Position numbers and translations under genes: made by a program. Shown here one piece after another: positions 1 through 9,654 of a DNA stretch of 64,000 bases. Source of the DNA: Spirochaetota bacterium (lineage in GTDB: Bacteria > Spirochaetota > UBA12135 > COTS27); NCBI GenBank assembly GCA_013426755.1, contig AP019861.1:2077271-2141270 (forward strand), given 5' to 3'. Position 1 is the first letter of the stretch; each line of letters opens with the position of its first letter. The notes beneath the pieces are model-generated. The model ran no database searches. It worked only from the letters and a program-made list of their open reading frames with translations, and had not been told where the DNA came from.

Positions 1-381
1 CAACCACTCCATCTCTTATTTCATTTATCATTAATAATTTCATTGCACAAAATAGATCATTATTATTATATTAATAACATCATCATAACTCTATATAGGG
101 AACGCCGTTAGCGCAACATTGAACCTATCGTTAGAATATATCCTTCAATTATATCATTAGAGTATAGTATAACATAGTATAGCATTGAACCTCTTTTAAG
201 AGCTATAAATAATATTATAATAATACTCATGGCAAGGTACAAGCACCTTTTTAAATTGAGATCAATTATTGAGACCCGTTATTGAGATCGATTATTGAAA
301 CTAGGTATTGAAACTTAGTTATTACAACTACTCGTTGAGATGTATAAAAATGTATTATTGAGATAGGTTACTTAGACCCAT
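1..381. other. AT-rich intergenic region with short degenerate repeats
   Basis: No gene is visible. About 255-325 consists of loosely repeated 14-16 bp units of the type ATTGAGATCGATT/ATTGAAACT. The segment 120-200 has repeated ATTGAACCT and ATAGTATA words. No convincing promoter or Shine-Dalgarno precedes the gene starting at 382. Confidence 0.5.
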
Positions 382-1407
382 ATGAAAGACTTTGACACCT
401 GCTCCGTTTTTGAAGCTTGCTGTGTTATTTTTAACGATCCCTCCCTGCGCGTCATTACTGAAACTCCTCTCACCGGTGGATGTATTCATCAAACATCTCT
501 CATCACCTTACAAGGACACCCAACGACGCCACTAAGAAAAATTGTCCTCAAACAAGCACAAAACCGCCACTTGGCTACAGACCTCATAGCAGAAGCCAAC
601 AGCCTCCTAGCTTTACGCGCTGTCAAACGGTCTCTCCTAAAAACAAACCACGCAGCAGCACTCCAATATCTAAAAATCCCCAAACCCTACGGCACCTCAT
701 CTCACCACAACTACTTATTACTAGAATACCTCGCACCCAAAACAACCACCACACCCACACAAATACGCTCAAATGAAACATACTTTGCAGCCGCGCTCGC
801 TACGCTACATCAATTTAAAGACTGGCACCAAATCACTACCGATAAAGACCCCGAATTGCCCGCTGCACTCAAAACTCACCTAGCCAACCTCACCGCACAG
901 TCATTCGGCTGGTACGAAAACCCCTATCTAAAACCCCATAAAAAATTCGCCCCGCCTAAATCAAAGTGGATTGATTTCTTCAAAGAATACAGACTCATTC
1001 CTCTCCTCAATAGCACCTATAAAGATAACCTCCTCCCCCTAACGCTTAGAAAAAAAGCCGATCTGCTGCTAAAACACTTACACCAATACCTCCCACCACC
1101 TAGCCACGCTTCGATCGTACACGGCGACTTATGGTCAGGTAACGTTTTAACTCTACCAGACGACGCCACCGCTCTAATTGACCCTGCCGTGCACCTCTCA
1201 CATCACGAGACAGACCTTGCATTAAGTGAATTGTTCGGCAAAAGACCGCCTATTTTTTACAGCACATATCAAAAATATTTTCCCAGCGCCCCAGGTTACG
1301 CCAGCCGCGTCCCGCTCTATAACCTCTACCACCTGCTCAATCATCTTCACCTGTTTGGAAAAAGCTACCTCCCATCGATTGCTCATATCCTTAGCACGTA
1401 TCCATAA
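382..1407 (+). CDS. Fructosamine kinase family protein
   Basis: The 341-residue protein has the aminoglycoside/choline-kinase-like fold signature of fructosamine-3-kinases. HGDLWSGN at about 247-254 is the catalytic loop (Asp249). It is followed by ALIDPAV near 265, the metal-binding segment. The N-terminal part carries TPLTGGCIHQ, matching the family's nucleotide-loop region. Family members phosphorylate ketosamines on glycated proteins or small molecules, a cytosolic protein-repair role; the physiological substrate here is unknown. The gene converges on the hydrolase gene at 1446. No Shine-Dalgarno is visible before the ATG. The length fits the bacterial family, if slightly long. Confidence 0.85.
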   Translation: MKDFDTCSVFEACCVIFNDPSLRVITETPLTGGCIHQTSLITLQGHPTTPLRKIVLKQAQNRHLATDLIAEANSLLALRAVKRSLLKTNHAAALQYLKIPKPYGTSSHHNYLLLEYLAPKTTTTPTQIRSNETYFAAALATLHQFKDWHQITTDKDPELPAALKTHLANLTAQSFGWYENPYLKPHKKFAPPKSKWIDFFKEYRLIPLLNSTYKDNLLPLTLRKKADLLLKHLHQYLPPPSHASIVHGDLWSGNVLTLPDDATALIDPAVHLSHHETDLALSELFGKRPPIFYSTYQKYFPSAPGYASRVPLYNLYHLLNHLHLFGKSYLPSIAHILSTYP

Positions 1408-1445
1408 AGCATTGAAAGTATCTTACAAAACAGGTAATAAAAATA

Positions 1446-2282
1446 TCAAAGCTGACGTTTTAAAAAAGCAAGCGTACGCTGCATAGCAAGCTCCGCCGCA
1501 TCTTTTTTATAGACAGGATTATTACCTTTTCTACTTGCAAACCCATGTGTTGTATTGGGGTAAATATAGACTTCGTGATTGCCATTGAGCGTTTTGAGTT
1601 TGACTTGAAATTCACGGACACTGTCGATCTTAATGCCCCGGTCATTTTCTGCAAAATGACCGATGATCTCCGCACGCATCTTAGAAAGATCATCGCTGGG
1701 ATTGAAAAAGCCGTAATAGATCACTGAAACCTTAGTATTTAGATCATTCTTTGCCATTTGATACGACCAGCCACCCCCAAAACACCAGCCCACAGACCCA
1801 ATACGGTCTCCATCGACACGCGGATAATTCTTTAAAAAGGCAATCGCTGATTTGAGATTTGAAAAGGCAGCCCCAACGTCTTTTCTCACAGCCGCAGATA
1901 ACTTCCTAGCTTCCCCAGCATCGGTTGTCGAACGCCCACCGTAGAGGTCCACAGCAAAAGCCACGTAGCCCTCCGCAGCAAATTCATCTGCTTTACGCTT
2001 AATATCATCGTTTAACCCCCACCATTCGTGGATCAGAATTAACGCAGGCAGCGATCGTGCATTCCCCGCCGGCACCGATAAATAGCCTTTTATAGAGTTC
2101 TTCCCAGGTTCATACTTCTCACCCAAGAATGTATACGGCAACATCTGTCCTTGTAATTGCTGTTCTGTTTGACCGTACAAAAAGACAACACCGCCTGTCA
2201 TCGTCACACAACTTATAAGCACACTTCTTACAAGCACAGTTTTAAAAAAATACCACGCAGAGCGCGTATGACTAACTTTCAT
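1446..2282 (-). CDS. Dienelactone hydrolase family protein, membrane-anchored or exported
   Basis: The alpha/beta hydrolase of 278 residues has the dienelactone hydrolase pattern. HEWWGL is at 85-90, the nucleophile elbow GWCFGGG has Cys167, Asp214 sits in ENDRG, and His246 in TTHGF. Together these give the Cys-Asp-His triad. Residues 12-36 are hydrophobic and end near a plausible signal-peptidase site, so it probably acts in the periplasm or at the membrane. A GAGG Shine-Dalgarno lies about 9 nt before the ATG. Family members hydrolyse dienelactones and other small esters; the substrate is not predictable. The 3' end converges on the fructosamine kinase gene with about 38 bp between stops. 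Confidence 0.85.
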   Translation of the reverse strand: MKVSHTRSAWYFFKTVLVRSVLISCVTMTGGVVFLYGQTEQQLQGQMLPYTFLGEKYEPGKNSIKGYLSVPAGNARSLPALILIHEWWGLNDDIKRKADEFAAEGYVAFAVDLYGGRSTTDAGEARKLSAAVRKDVGAAFSNLKSAIAFLKNYPRVDGDRIGSVGWCFGGGWSYQMAKNDLNTKVSVIYYGFFNPSDDLSKMRAEIIGHFAENDRGIKIDSVREFQVKLKTLNGNHEVYIYPNTTHGFASRKGNNPVYKKDAAELAMQRTLAFLKRQL

Positions 2283-2600
2283 GATTTATCCTCAAATGAC
2301 TTCCTAATATCTTAAAAATAGAGGTTATGTACATTGATTGATTAAATAAATAGGTATCTGACCGCAACATTGATTTTATGATAAAAATCAGGTATTTATC
2401 ATCATTGATATTTATTATATTTATCGTTATTAGCGTTTATTATTACGGTGTCATTCATATTATAATATATCATATCGTTTTACAACTAAAATAATCTACT
2501 TGCAGCTACTCATCTACAAAAACAGCCCTATTTTCAATTACCCGCAATTGATCGCAACCTATCGCAACCACTCATCATTCTCTCAATCATTCACTAAACG
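2283..2600. other. AT-rich intergenic region
   Basis: This separates two divergent genes. It is rich in ATTGAT, TTTATT and TATCATT words without a clear repeat unit. No strong promoter consensus, terminator or RNA gene was recognised. Confidence 0.4.
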
Positions 2601-2957
2601 ATGCCTTCCCAGTCGCCCATTAAAAAAAACTCGTACGAACAGACCCTTGCTAGCTATCACTGGCAGATCGTCCATTCGCCAACCCATTCTGCCACTCATT
2701 CTGCCGATAAAAGCATATCTACACAGGCTGCAGCCCAAAAAACCTTCTATTTTAAAGATTTTAAAAATATCAACGCCTTTCTCACCCACTTGACAGAGAC
2801 AATCATCAAACTCAATCATCACCCAGCCATTGTCTTTGACCCTTCAAGTAAATCGATCGCTCTCAATCTCACCACACATGACGCAGGTCACAGCCTTTCA
2901 GACCGTGATATGACATTTATAAAAACCCTAGAAAAAGCCGTTAAAAACTCCTGTTAA
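2601..2957 (+). CDS. Pterin-4a-carbinolamine dehydratase-like protein
   Basis: The 118-residue protein matches the PCD/DCoH family. W21 opens the domain, and FYFKDF at 49-54 corresponds to the F-x-F-x-(D/N)-F strand. HHP at 73-75 is the substrate-binding histidine pair. TTHDAGHSLSDRD at 91-103 corresponds to the conserved T-H-x(4)-L-(T/S)-x-x-D ending. A polar insert of about 20 residues (25-46), rich in Ser, Thr, Ala and His, separates the first strand from the second. The family dehydrates 4a-hydroxytetrahydrobiopterin, often alongside phenylalanine hydroxylase; no hydroxylase is present here, so the role is open. No Shine-Dalgarno is visible. Confidence 0.75.
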   Translation: MPSQSPIKKNSYEQTLASYHWQIVHSPTHSATHSADKSISTQAAAQKTFYFKDFKNINAFLTHLTETIIKLNHHPAIVFDPSSKSIALNLTTHDAGHSLSDRDMTFIKTLEKAVKNSC

Positions 2958-3051
2958 AAACTACCATTAAAAATTCTTATCACACCAGCACATAAACTAC
3001 TCTTCACCACTAAAAACTACACTTCAACCACACTTCACAAAATCTATCACC

Positions 3052-4755
3052 ATGACCGCATTCTCAGCCGTAATAGCAGCACTCCCTAAAATACATAAAA
3101 TATTAAGACATAAGCTCTTAATAACACTCATCCTTATATCAATAACCCCTTCACTCGTCCCTCCGCTCAGCGGACAAGAAAACACTTCACCACCCGATAA
3201 AAACACTTCCACAGCAGCAGAAAATACCACCTCTTCTCCTCCATCCTATCGTAACAATTACGAAAAAACAGCCCAAAAATCAAAAAGTATTTATTTTATC
3301 AACGATATTAACCTGCTATTCTATTTTCATCACAACCAAGGCGTAGAGATCACCGGCAATGAAGGAACATTCACAACCGCATTTAATCTCGCCTTCGCAA
3401 GTATCAGAAACCTCTCACCCGCCTGGCAGATCGGCTTCACAAGTGATCTCTACGTCATTGAAAACCTTTCATTAAAGGGTAGGCTATTTGATAACTTCAA
3501 TCCCCCTCCATTCCTCCTTAGAGAATTGCTCGTCGACATTATTTATCAAAACGGCAATATTCCATTTGAGACAAAATTGGCACTTGGCGTCTTCCGTCCC
3601 TTAGCAAAGACATTCCCCATGCGCAATTATCACCTTCCCATTGTATTTAGAACATCGCCCTATAACCCAACAAAAGGAGCTCTCGACCCACTAGATACCG
3701 CCGAAGTCAGCGCACAAGACCTAAGAACTCGCGAAGTCGGTCACGCCCTCATCACAGGCTACCGCGACGATCCACTCGGCGCCGTCATTCTAGATAACTT
3801 CGATACAGGACTCCTCTACACCTTATACGCCTACGGCTTCGAATTTGGCTTCAGCGTCAGTAACGGCGAAGAAGGACTCGACGCTAATTCCGCTAAAGCC
3901 CTAGCCACCCGCCTAGCCTTCAAAAGCAATCAATTTCACACAGGATTTAATACGCAGATTGGAAATATTGGCTCCGTTCCCATCAAAGAAACTAAAAATT
4001 TCTTCCAGCACTTCTTTTATTACACCTCAACACATTTCAACTGCAACCTATTCGCCATTCGTACCTATGCTAGAAAATGCCCCGCTGAGAAAAATTGGCA
4101 TAATAACCGCACAGAAAATACCACTCCCCCACCTACCAAACCCGCTCCAGTCCAATTTCAATTAGGCTTCGAAACCATGCTCCATCTACACGGAATCCGT
4201 AACCTAGACATCATCAACCCAGACGGAACACTCAATCCAAACTTCACATGGCTCGGCAACCCGCTCGGACAATATACCGTCACAAACATTTCTACCAATG
4301 CCGACGGAACCATCACAACTAACGTCATCAATAGAACTCGCACACTAGGAGAATTTTTTAATTACATTGACGGCTACTTCTCACCCTTCGCAGTATTTAA
4401 CGACGGCTCTTACAATGACAGCGCCCAAATCAACCCAGAAACCCTGTACGGCCTCTCATTTCTAATTTTTTCAGAATTACGCTATAAAGATTTTCTATCA
4501 TTCGTCGTTCATTTCAGCGGCTACGACCCCAATCTCCTAAGCGAAGGAAATGAACTTTATACCTTACGCTACAGAGCCTTTTCTAGACTAGGCTTTCACA
4601 TAAAAAACTTTCTTGATTTTTATATCTCATTCACCTACACGCACGACGCCCTCCACCTCAACTGGGCACAATTCTTCGAACGTGAGCCACGCAGCCTTCA
4701 TTTCATCCGTGACTATTCTTTTTACTTAGGACTCGTTTATTACATTGGCAGGTAA
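3052..4755 (+). CDS. Secreted protein, probable outer-membrane beta-barrel
   Basis: I do not recognise the family. The 567-residue protein starts with a hydrophobic stretch at about 20-40 that ends in SGQ, a likely signal peptide. A Ser/Thr/Pro/Asn-rich linker to about residue 70 follows. The rest alternates aromatic and polar residues in strand-like segments. The C-terminus, YSFYLGLVYYIGR, resembles a closing strand with aromatics at alternating positions, though the last residue is not aromatic. This pattern suggests an outer-membrane barrel. The coding strand is strongly C-rich and G-poor. No Shine-Dalgarno is seen. The 3' end converges on the small membrane protein gene at 4816. Confidence 0.55.
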   Translation: MTAFSAVIAALPKIHKILRHKLLITLILISITPSLVPPLSGQENTSPPDKNTSTAAENTTSSPPSYRNNYEKTAQKSKSIYFINDINLLFYFHHNQGVEITGNEGTFTTAFNLAFASIRNLSPAWQIGFTSDLYVIENLSLKGRLFDNFNPPPFLLRELLVDIIYQNGNIPFETKLALGVFRPLAKTFPMRNYHLPIVFRTSPYNPTKGALDPLDTAEVSAQDLRTREVGHALITGYRDDPLGAVILDNFDTGLLYTLYAYGFEFGFSVSNGEEGLDANSAKALATRLAFKSNQFHTGFNTQIGNIGSVPIKETKNFFQHFFYYTSTHFNCNLFAIRTYARKCPAEKNWHNNRTENTTPPPTKPAPVQFQLGFETMLHLHGIRNLDIINPDGTLNPNFTWLGNPLGQYTVTNISTNADGTITTNVINRTRTLGEFFNYIDGYFSPFAVFNDGSYNDSAQINPETLYGLSFLIFSELRYKDFLSFVVHFSGYDPNLLSEGNELYTLRYRAFSRLGFHIKNFLDFYISFTYTHDALHLNWAQFFEREPRSLHFIRDYSFYLGLVYYIGR

Positions 4756-4815
4756 TAGCTAGCTGTTAGCCTCTACAATTAGTAAATGTCTGCACAGCAA
4801 GACAGCAAAACTGAG

Positions 4816-5016
4816 CTAGTTTTGGATCTTATCGGCAATATTTCTAAAAATATCCGCAATAAACGTCTTCACCCCACCGACCATATCGTCAAGTACCGTT
4901 TTAAGGGCAACTTTCCCCTCAGTCGTCACTTCTATATAGCCCATCTTAGTCGCCGTATAGAATAACGCCAGCACAATAAATACAAATAAGACAATTTGAA
5001 TCATTAACTTTATCAT
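4816..5016 (-). CDS. Small membrane protein of unknown function
   Basis: The 66-residue product has one N-terminal transmembrane segment (about 4-24, rich in Val, Leu, Ile and Phe). A hydrophilic tail with an amphipathic-looking stretch, KTFIADIFRNIADKI, follows. GAGAGG lies about 9 nt before the ATG, which supports it as a real gene. It starts 42 bp after the TraB-family gene ends on the same strand, so the two are probably cotranscribed. No family recognised. Confidence 0.6.
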   Translation of the reverse strand: MIKLMIQIVLFVFIVLALFYTATKMGYIEVTTEGKVALKTVLDDMVGGVKTFIADIFRNIADKIQN

Positions 5017-5058
5017 TTTATAACAACCTCTCGATTAATACACAGTCAATACACAGCA

Positions 5059-6438
5059 CTAAGAAAATATTCCCAGTAAATATGGAAGCGCCACCCACGT
5101 TCCAAGTGCCGATCCAAACGATACGAAGATAAATACTAACAAAATACGCGTGAGTTGATTCTTCCACCATAATTTAAACGGCGATAACTTTAATTGCACC
5201 GTTTCTAAATCATGCATACTAGGAGGACGTATATACGCTTCAAACCAAGCCGCCACAAGCCCAGCACCGATAGTTGGATTAAGTGACGTAAACGGCGCCG
5301 CCACAATAGCAACAACCACCGTCAATGGATGCGCACGCGCAATCACCGCCCCAATTGCACTCAGTAATCCATTGGCTAAAACCCACACCAAAAACGCATC
5401 CTTAACGACATTCCAATCCGCACGGTAAAACCCCCACGCAAATAAACCTATAATAACACCAGGAATAATACGTTTCACATTCTTCCAAAACCAACCAGGA
5501 CGCGGGACAACCTCTAAATCCTTCAAAGACTCCTCATTGCTAGACTCTTTATCATTGGATAGATCATCACTAGAAACCGTTGTCTCTGGTGCTGCTGCCA
5601 AAGTAGAGGAAGAACGTAGCGTAGCACGAGGTTTTTCATGGATTGCCTTGATAAATAAAGACCTCTTTTTCCAATAATCAATCATTCCAGCTACGTGCGC
5701 AGCTCCAACAACAACCAATCCTAGAAAATTCGTCTCAGGACGCCGATTGATAACTTGTTCTAACGTCAATTCTATCTTTTTAGCCATGTAAATATCACGT
5801 TCGTCGAGTAAAACACGTTTGATTGTTGGAAAAGGTCGCTCTAAGTCTGCTATCATTTGTGTCATTTTATCACTTTCTTTGAGCGTTTCAATAAGCTCTG
5901 CTGTTGAGAGCTGTTCCTTTTGATCTTCACTAACCGAAGGAGAAGCTAATGGAAGACTCCAGCCCCCCAGTAAAAGTTTTAATTGCTGCCAGACCGACAT
6001 TTTACGCCAACAGCGCTTAAGTGTAATATCGGCAGAACGATCGATTAACTCTAGAGAAATGTTACGCTCCCGTGCTAATCTAAGCGCCGCCTTAAATTCT
6101 CCGCCAGGCTCCGTACCCACCTCCTCAGCTATCTTCCGTTGAAACAAAGACAGTAATAAATACGCCGTAAAAAAATACCCCTGCCCCGAACGTAAGACCT
6201 CACGAATATTAATATCCTTAAAACTCATGTCCTCCAGAGCCTTAAGACGTTTCTCATCCAATTCTAAAAAAATTTTATGCAGCTGATGTGGTCGTGTGCT
6301 GTAATTAATAATACTCTCCCGAACTTCATTCACAGACTGCTTAGAGACATGCGCCGTCCCAATAATAAGCAATTCACATTCCCGAGTGAACTTCACACGA
6401 AATATAGAACCGCTACCTTCCTGAGTAACTTCTATCAT
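5059..6438 (-). CDS. TraB-domain membrane protein
   Basis: The 459-residue protein has the TraB/PrgY signature: LLIIGTAHVS at 23-32 and a second conserved GAAHVAGM near 250. FLELDEKRLKAL lies between them. The C-terminal third (about 330-459) has several hydrophobic segments, the arrangement of the pheromone-shutdown-type TraB family. A charged, Ser-rich linker at about 280-320 separates the two parts. The biochemical role of bacterial TraB proteins is poorly defined; the domain is related to TIKI/GumN-type metalloproteases. GGGAAC lies just upstream of the ATG as a modest ribosome-binding site. The small membrane protein gene follows. Confidence 0.75.
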   Translation of the reverse strand: MIEVTQEGSGSIFRVKFTRECELLIIGTAHVSKQSVNEVRESIINYSTRPHQLHKIFLELDEKRLKALEDMSFKDINIREVLRSGQGYFFTAYLLLSLFQRKIAEEVGTEPGGEFKAALRLARERNISLELIDRSADITLKRCWRKMSVWQQLKLLLGGWSLPLASPSVSEDQKEQLSTAELIETLKESDKMTQMIADLERPFPTIKRVLLDERDIYMAKKIELTLEQVINRRPETNFLGLVVVGAAHVAGMIDYWKKRSLFIKAIHEKPRATLRSSSTLAAAPETTVSSDDLSNDKESSNEESLKDLEVVPRPGWFWKNVKRIIPGVIIGLFAWGFYRADWNVVKDAFLVWVLANGLLSAIGAVIARAHPLTVVVAIVAAPFTSLNPTIGAGLVAAWFEAYIRPPSMHDLETVQLKLSPFKLWWKNQLTRILLVFIFVSFGSALGTWVALPYLLGIFS

Positions 6439-6501
6439 TGTTCCCTACAATACACTTCCTAACCCCAACAGAGGCAATCAACTCTTAACTAGCAAATCTT
6501 A

Positions 6502-9342
6502 TCAATAAACATATTTAATAATAAACTCAATCGTCCGCGGAGGTTCTAATTCTAACGCAATACGCTTAGACGCCTCTTCATCATAAACCGCATACTCGAC
6601 CGTTTCTAACGCAAAATCAAAGAGATTGTAAATATTGAAATGAAATTCCAGATCGCTATTTTTAAGCGGAATAATCCACTTCAACCTAAAATCAACCGTA
6701 AAAAAAGCATCCTCACGCGTACCAAACTCACCATTGTAAAGAAGCAAATTATCACCACTGACCTCACGGCGCACCCACGAAATTTGTGTTCCATTGCCCG
6801 CATTCGCAAAATGATAATCCCACGACCCAATAGGCTGCCCATCACGGTACGCTATCGAAGTCGCCGCTATCAAATTTCTTAAAAAAGCATATGATAAAAA
6901 TAACCGTATCAAATACGCCCGATCAGGATCATATCTTCCTACAGGCCTAACTAAGTTATTGGGATCAGCCATTGTACGCTCAAAAAATCCTAAATTATTG
7001 TGAAGCGGACCATTGCCCTGCCGCGTGATCCCATTGATAAGATGCGCCGTAAACGACAACGAAACAACATATCTCTTCCCCACCCCCGTAAAACCTGCCG
7101 TCGCTCCAAAATAGATCGGACTGTTATTAAACCAATTGCGCCCCCTCGTAGGGAAATAACTTGTCGGAAGATTGCAGATCTCATAACGTTTTTCACCATT
7201 GGTCTCAAAATAAACCTGCTCTCCCCCAGCTACTTCACGATAACTCCCATAATCACTTGCATCCCCTTCATAACACACCCAAGGGGATTGCTTAAAAAGC
7301 CGATAATGAATCCCCAATGACAACGCCCAATTTTTTGTCATATGCAAAGAAAATGGAACGTCAATATAATAATAATGCGGCTGATTGAATTTTGAACTCA
7401 GCCTCTGATAGCGCCCACCTTCCGTGCTATAAAGCCCACCAGCTCCCGTCTCGACTTCGCCTGCATCGACACGATTATTGCGATTGCTATCATTCCATAG
7501 ATAATTTTCCGTTGTTTTATAATCGGCGCTTAGAAATTTAGCGTATTCTGTCGTAAATGGAATGTTCTCACGTCCCAGTAAAAAACCCAAACTCACCCAC
7601 CTCGTAGGCGGCAATTCCAATGTAATAGCAAAACGCGGCGTTATGCGCGCTGCACTCTCAGCACGCAGTAACAGTGCATCGAGATCAAAGCCCACTTCTA
7701 TTTTCCACCACGCTTGCTTGTGATCATTTAATATGAGATTAAATTGCTCGTCTAAAATCGCATACGCTGTAAAATCACGTGCAATATGGCTTTCATAGAG
7801 GGAGAAGTGATTCGTTCTATCTTGAAAATAGACCGCTTGCCTATCATTTTTCTGGGCAGGATTTGCTGTAACCACAGCAAGTCGCGTTGATCCAGCCAAT
7901 TTTAAAAAATTCTCGCGATAAACATCAAACACATACGCATAAGTAACCTGCGGCGTGATTTCCACAACCGCTTCAGCATTATTGAAATCATAAGGAAACA
8001 ACCCCTCGCCAGTAACACGCAACACATTAAATGGAGCGTTGTTTGAATTATTGTCTGCTAACGTGTGCCAGGCTGTAGAGATCGCATAGCTGCCCGAGAA
8101 AACTCCTCCACCTACGCGAAGTACTTGCTTTGCATACCCTGTAAGCGCTAGTGAAGTGAAATTGAGTGTTTCCTCTTCACGAAAGTAAAATTCTGCTCCA
8201 AGTCTAGTACGTGAAAAAGCACTTGCCACAAATCCTGCCGTCCAAGCTGTTTCACCCCCCAATCGCTTTGCCGTCCAGTCTGTATAACCACTGACTGTCA
8301 TCGCCGTATTAAATTCACGAAAAACCTTATCAAAGCCGTCGTAATCGAATTGCAGAAAATTCCTCCCTCCTAAGTGGTAATACACATCGATAACAAATGG
8401 CGCCCCACTAAACACTTCATCCACTCCCTCATTGGCATAACTAGGAACTTGTGTTCGCTTCTTAGGCAGTACAAATCGCAGACTCCCCTCACTGCTCGAT
8501 ATAGTTCCAGGCCGCTCCTTAGGAGGCTTAATATCACGTTTCTGTGCTGGGAAAAAGTTAATGATGGATTCATTGGCAATTGTTTCATAGTAGGGCACCG
8601 CTTCACCTATATATCCTGCTGTAACGTTGTTATAAACAAACCCCTTCTTAGAACCCACAGGTAGACTGTAATCACGTACACCCTTAATCCCATCGAAAGT
8701 AATATCATACCCTACAGGTATGAATTTGTGCAGCGAACGTCCCGAAAAGTACGCACTACTGACCTCGATGTCATTGATGTACGCCCGATTCCATAGCCAT
8801 GAATTGCCATAAAGTGAATAGATCTCATCATTAGCAAACGAATACGACCCCGCAGCTTCTAATAAATAGACCGATTGCGGCATAACATCTGATAGCAATG
8901 ATGAAATTTGATAGGACAAATAAGTATCCGAAAAAAATTCTGCTCGAATTGTTCTCCGCACCGAAGTAGGTAGCAATACCAAACCATACGTGTTGAAAAA
9001 ATCATACCCCGTCCTACTTTTGTCTTGTGCAGCATCTTGCAGATCGGACTGCACCGTCGCTTCATTGCCATTGTCTTTTTCATTAGAGTCCTTATCGTCT
9101 GCTAAGCGCTCAGAAAACTCCTCTTCATCGGATAGACCTTCTACCGCTCCCGTACTTACTTCCTGACCATAAATAGCTCCCCCTAACCATGTGCATTCCG
9201 CTAAAACATCCTGCGTGCAGTCATCGTGATAACCTACGCCACCTAGTAATACCACAACCAAAACCCATATTCGTACTAGATATAGATTGCAGCCCAAACT
9301 TAAGTCCTTCGTCCAATTCATAAAATCTGCAGATCGCATCAT
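6502..9342 (-). CDS. Large outer-membrane protein, TonB-dependent-receptor-like
   Basis: The 946-residue protein has a hydrophobic N-terminal segment (about 22-38), an acidic, Ser-rich region to about 110, then a possible plug-like region (about 110-220). A long series of strand-like segments follows. The C-terminus has the receptor-type ending FNIYNLFDFALE followed by a last strand closing on an aromatic residue (IEFIIKYVY). The N-F/Y-NLF-D/N motif near the end is typical of TonB-dependent receptors. Around 615-630 there is a DSNRNNRVDAGE segment that looks like a calcium-binding loop. The ligand is unknown and no TonB/ExbBD genes are nearby. Two ATGs (codons 1-2, then codon 8) compete as start. 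Confidence 0.5.
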   Translation of the reverse strand: MMRSADFMNWTKDLSLGCNLYLVRIWVLVVVLLGGVGYHDDCTQDVLAECTWLGGAIYGQEVSTGAVEGLSDEEEFSERLADDKDSNEKDNGNEATVQSDLQDAAQDKSRTGYDFFNTYGLVLLPTSVRRTIRAEFFSDTYLSYQISSLLSDVMPQSVYLLEAAGSYSFANDEIYSLYGNSWLWNRAYINDIEVSSAYFSGRSLHKFIPVGYDITFDGIKGVRDYSLPVGSKKGFVYNNVTAGYIGEAVPYYETIANESIINFFPAQKRDIKPPKERPGTISSSEGSLRFVLPKKRTQVPSYANEGVDEVFSGAPFVIDVYYHLGGRNFLQFDYDGFDKVFREFNTAMTVSGYTDWTAKRLGGETAWTAGFVASAFSRTRLGAEFYFREEETLNFTSLALTGYAKQVLRVGGGVFSGSYAISTAWHTLADNNSNNAPFNVLRVTGEGLFPYDFNNAEAVVEITPQVTYAYVFDVYRENFLKLAGSTRLAVVTANPAQKNDRQAVYFQDRTNHFSLYESHIARDFTAYAILDEQFNLILNDHKQAWWKIEVGFDLDALLLRAESAARITPRFAITLELPPTRWVSLGFLLGRENIPFTTEYAKFLSADYKTTENYLWNDSNRNNRVDAGEVETGAGGLYSTEGGRYQRLSSKFNQPHYYYIDVPFSLHMTKNWALSLGIHYRLFKQSPWVCYEGDASDYGSYREVAGGEQVYFETNGEKRYEICNLPTSYFPTRGRNWFNNSPIYFGATAGFTGVGKRYVVSLSFTAHLINGITRQGNGPLHNNLGFFERTMADPNNLVRPVGRYDPDRAYLIRLFLSYAFLRNLIAATSIAYRDGQPIGSWDYHFANAGNGTQISWVRREVSGDNLLLYNGEFGTREDAFFTVDFRLKWIIPLKNSDLEFHFNIYNLFDFALETVEYAVYDEEASKRIALELEPPRTIEFIIKYVY

Positions 9343-9654
9343 TTTAAAACATTATTTTAATAACAATCATTTATCATTGTCCTATTTTATCGATTACTTA
9401 CTAACAATCTTACTAGCGATCACACAACACTAGACTACCGCACCAGTAACTCACTGGTTATATCACTACGGCATATCCATCTTTCACATTAATGTACACT
9501 ACAAATAGAACTTACGGTATCTTTATTATATAATGATATCCTTTATAATGATGGGCGCATTGACTTTTCTTTAAAATAGCGAGAAGAATCAAGTGCCCCT
9601 GGCTAAATAATATGGATATGTAATATAGAATTGCGTAGACGCATGATCACAATG
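9343..9654. other. AT-rich intergenic region
   Basis: Between the outer-membrane gene start and the 3' end of the CCA enzyme gene I see no gene, RNA or clear repeat. TATATAATGATATCCTTTATAATGATG near 9526-9550 contains two TATAATG words that could be -10 elements, but no matching -35 was found. Confidence 0.35.
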
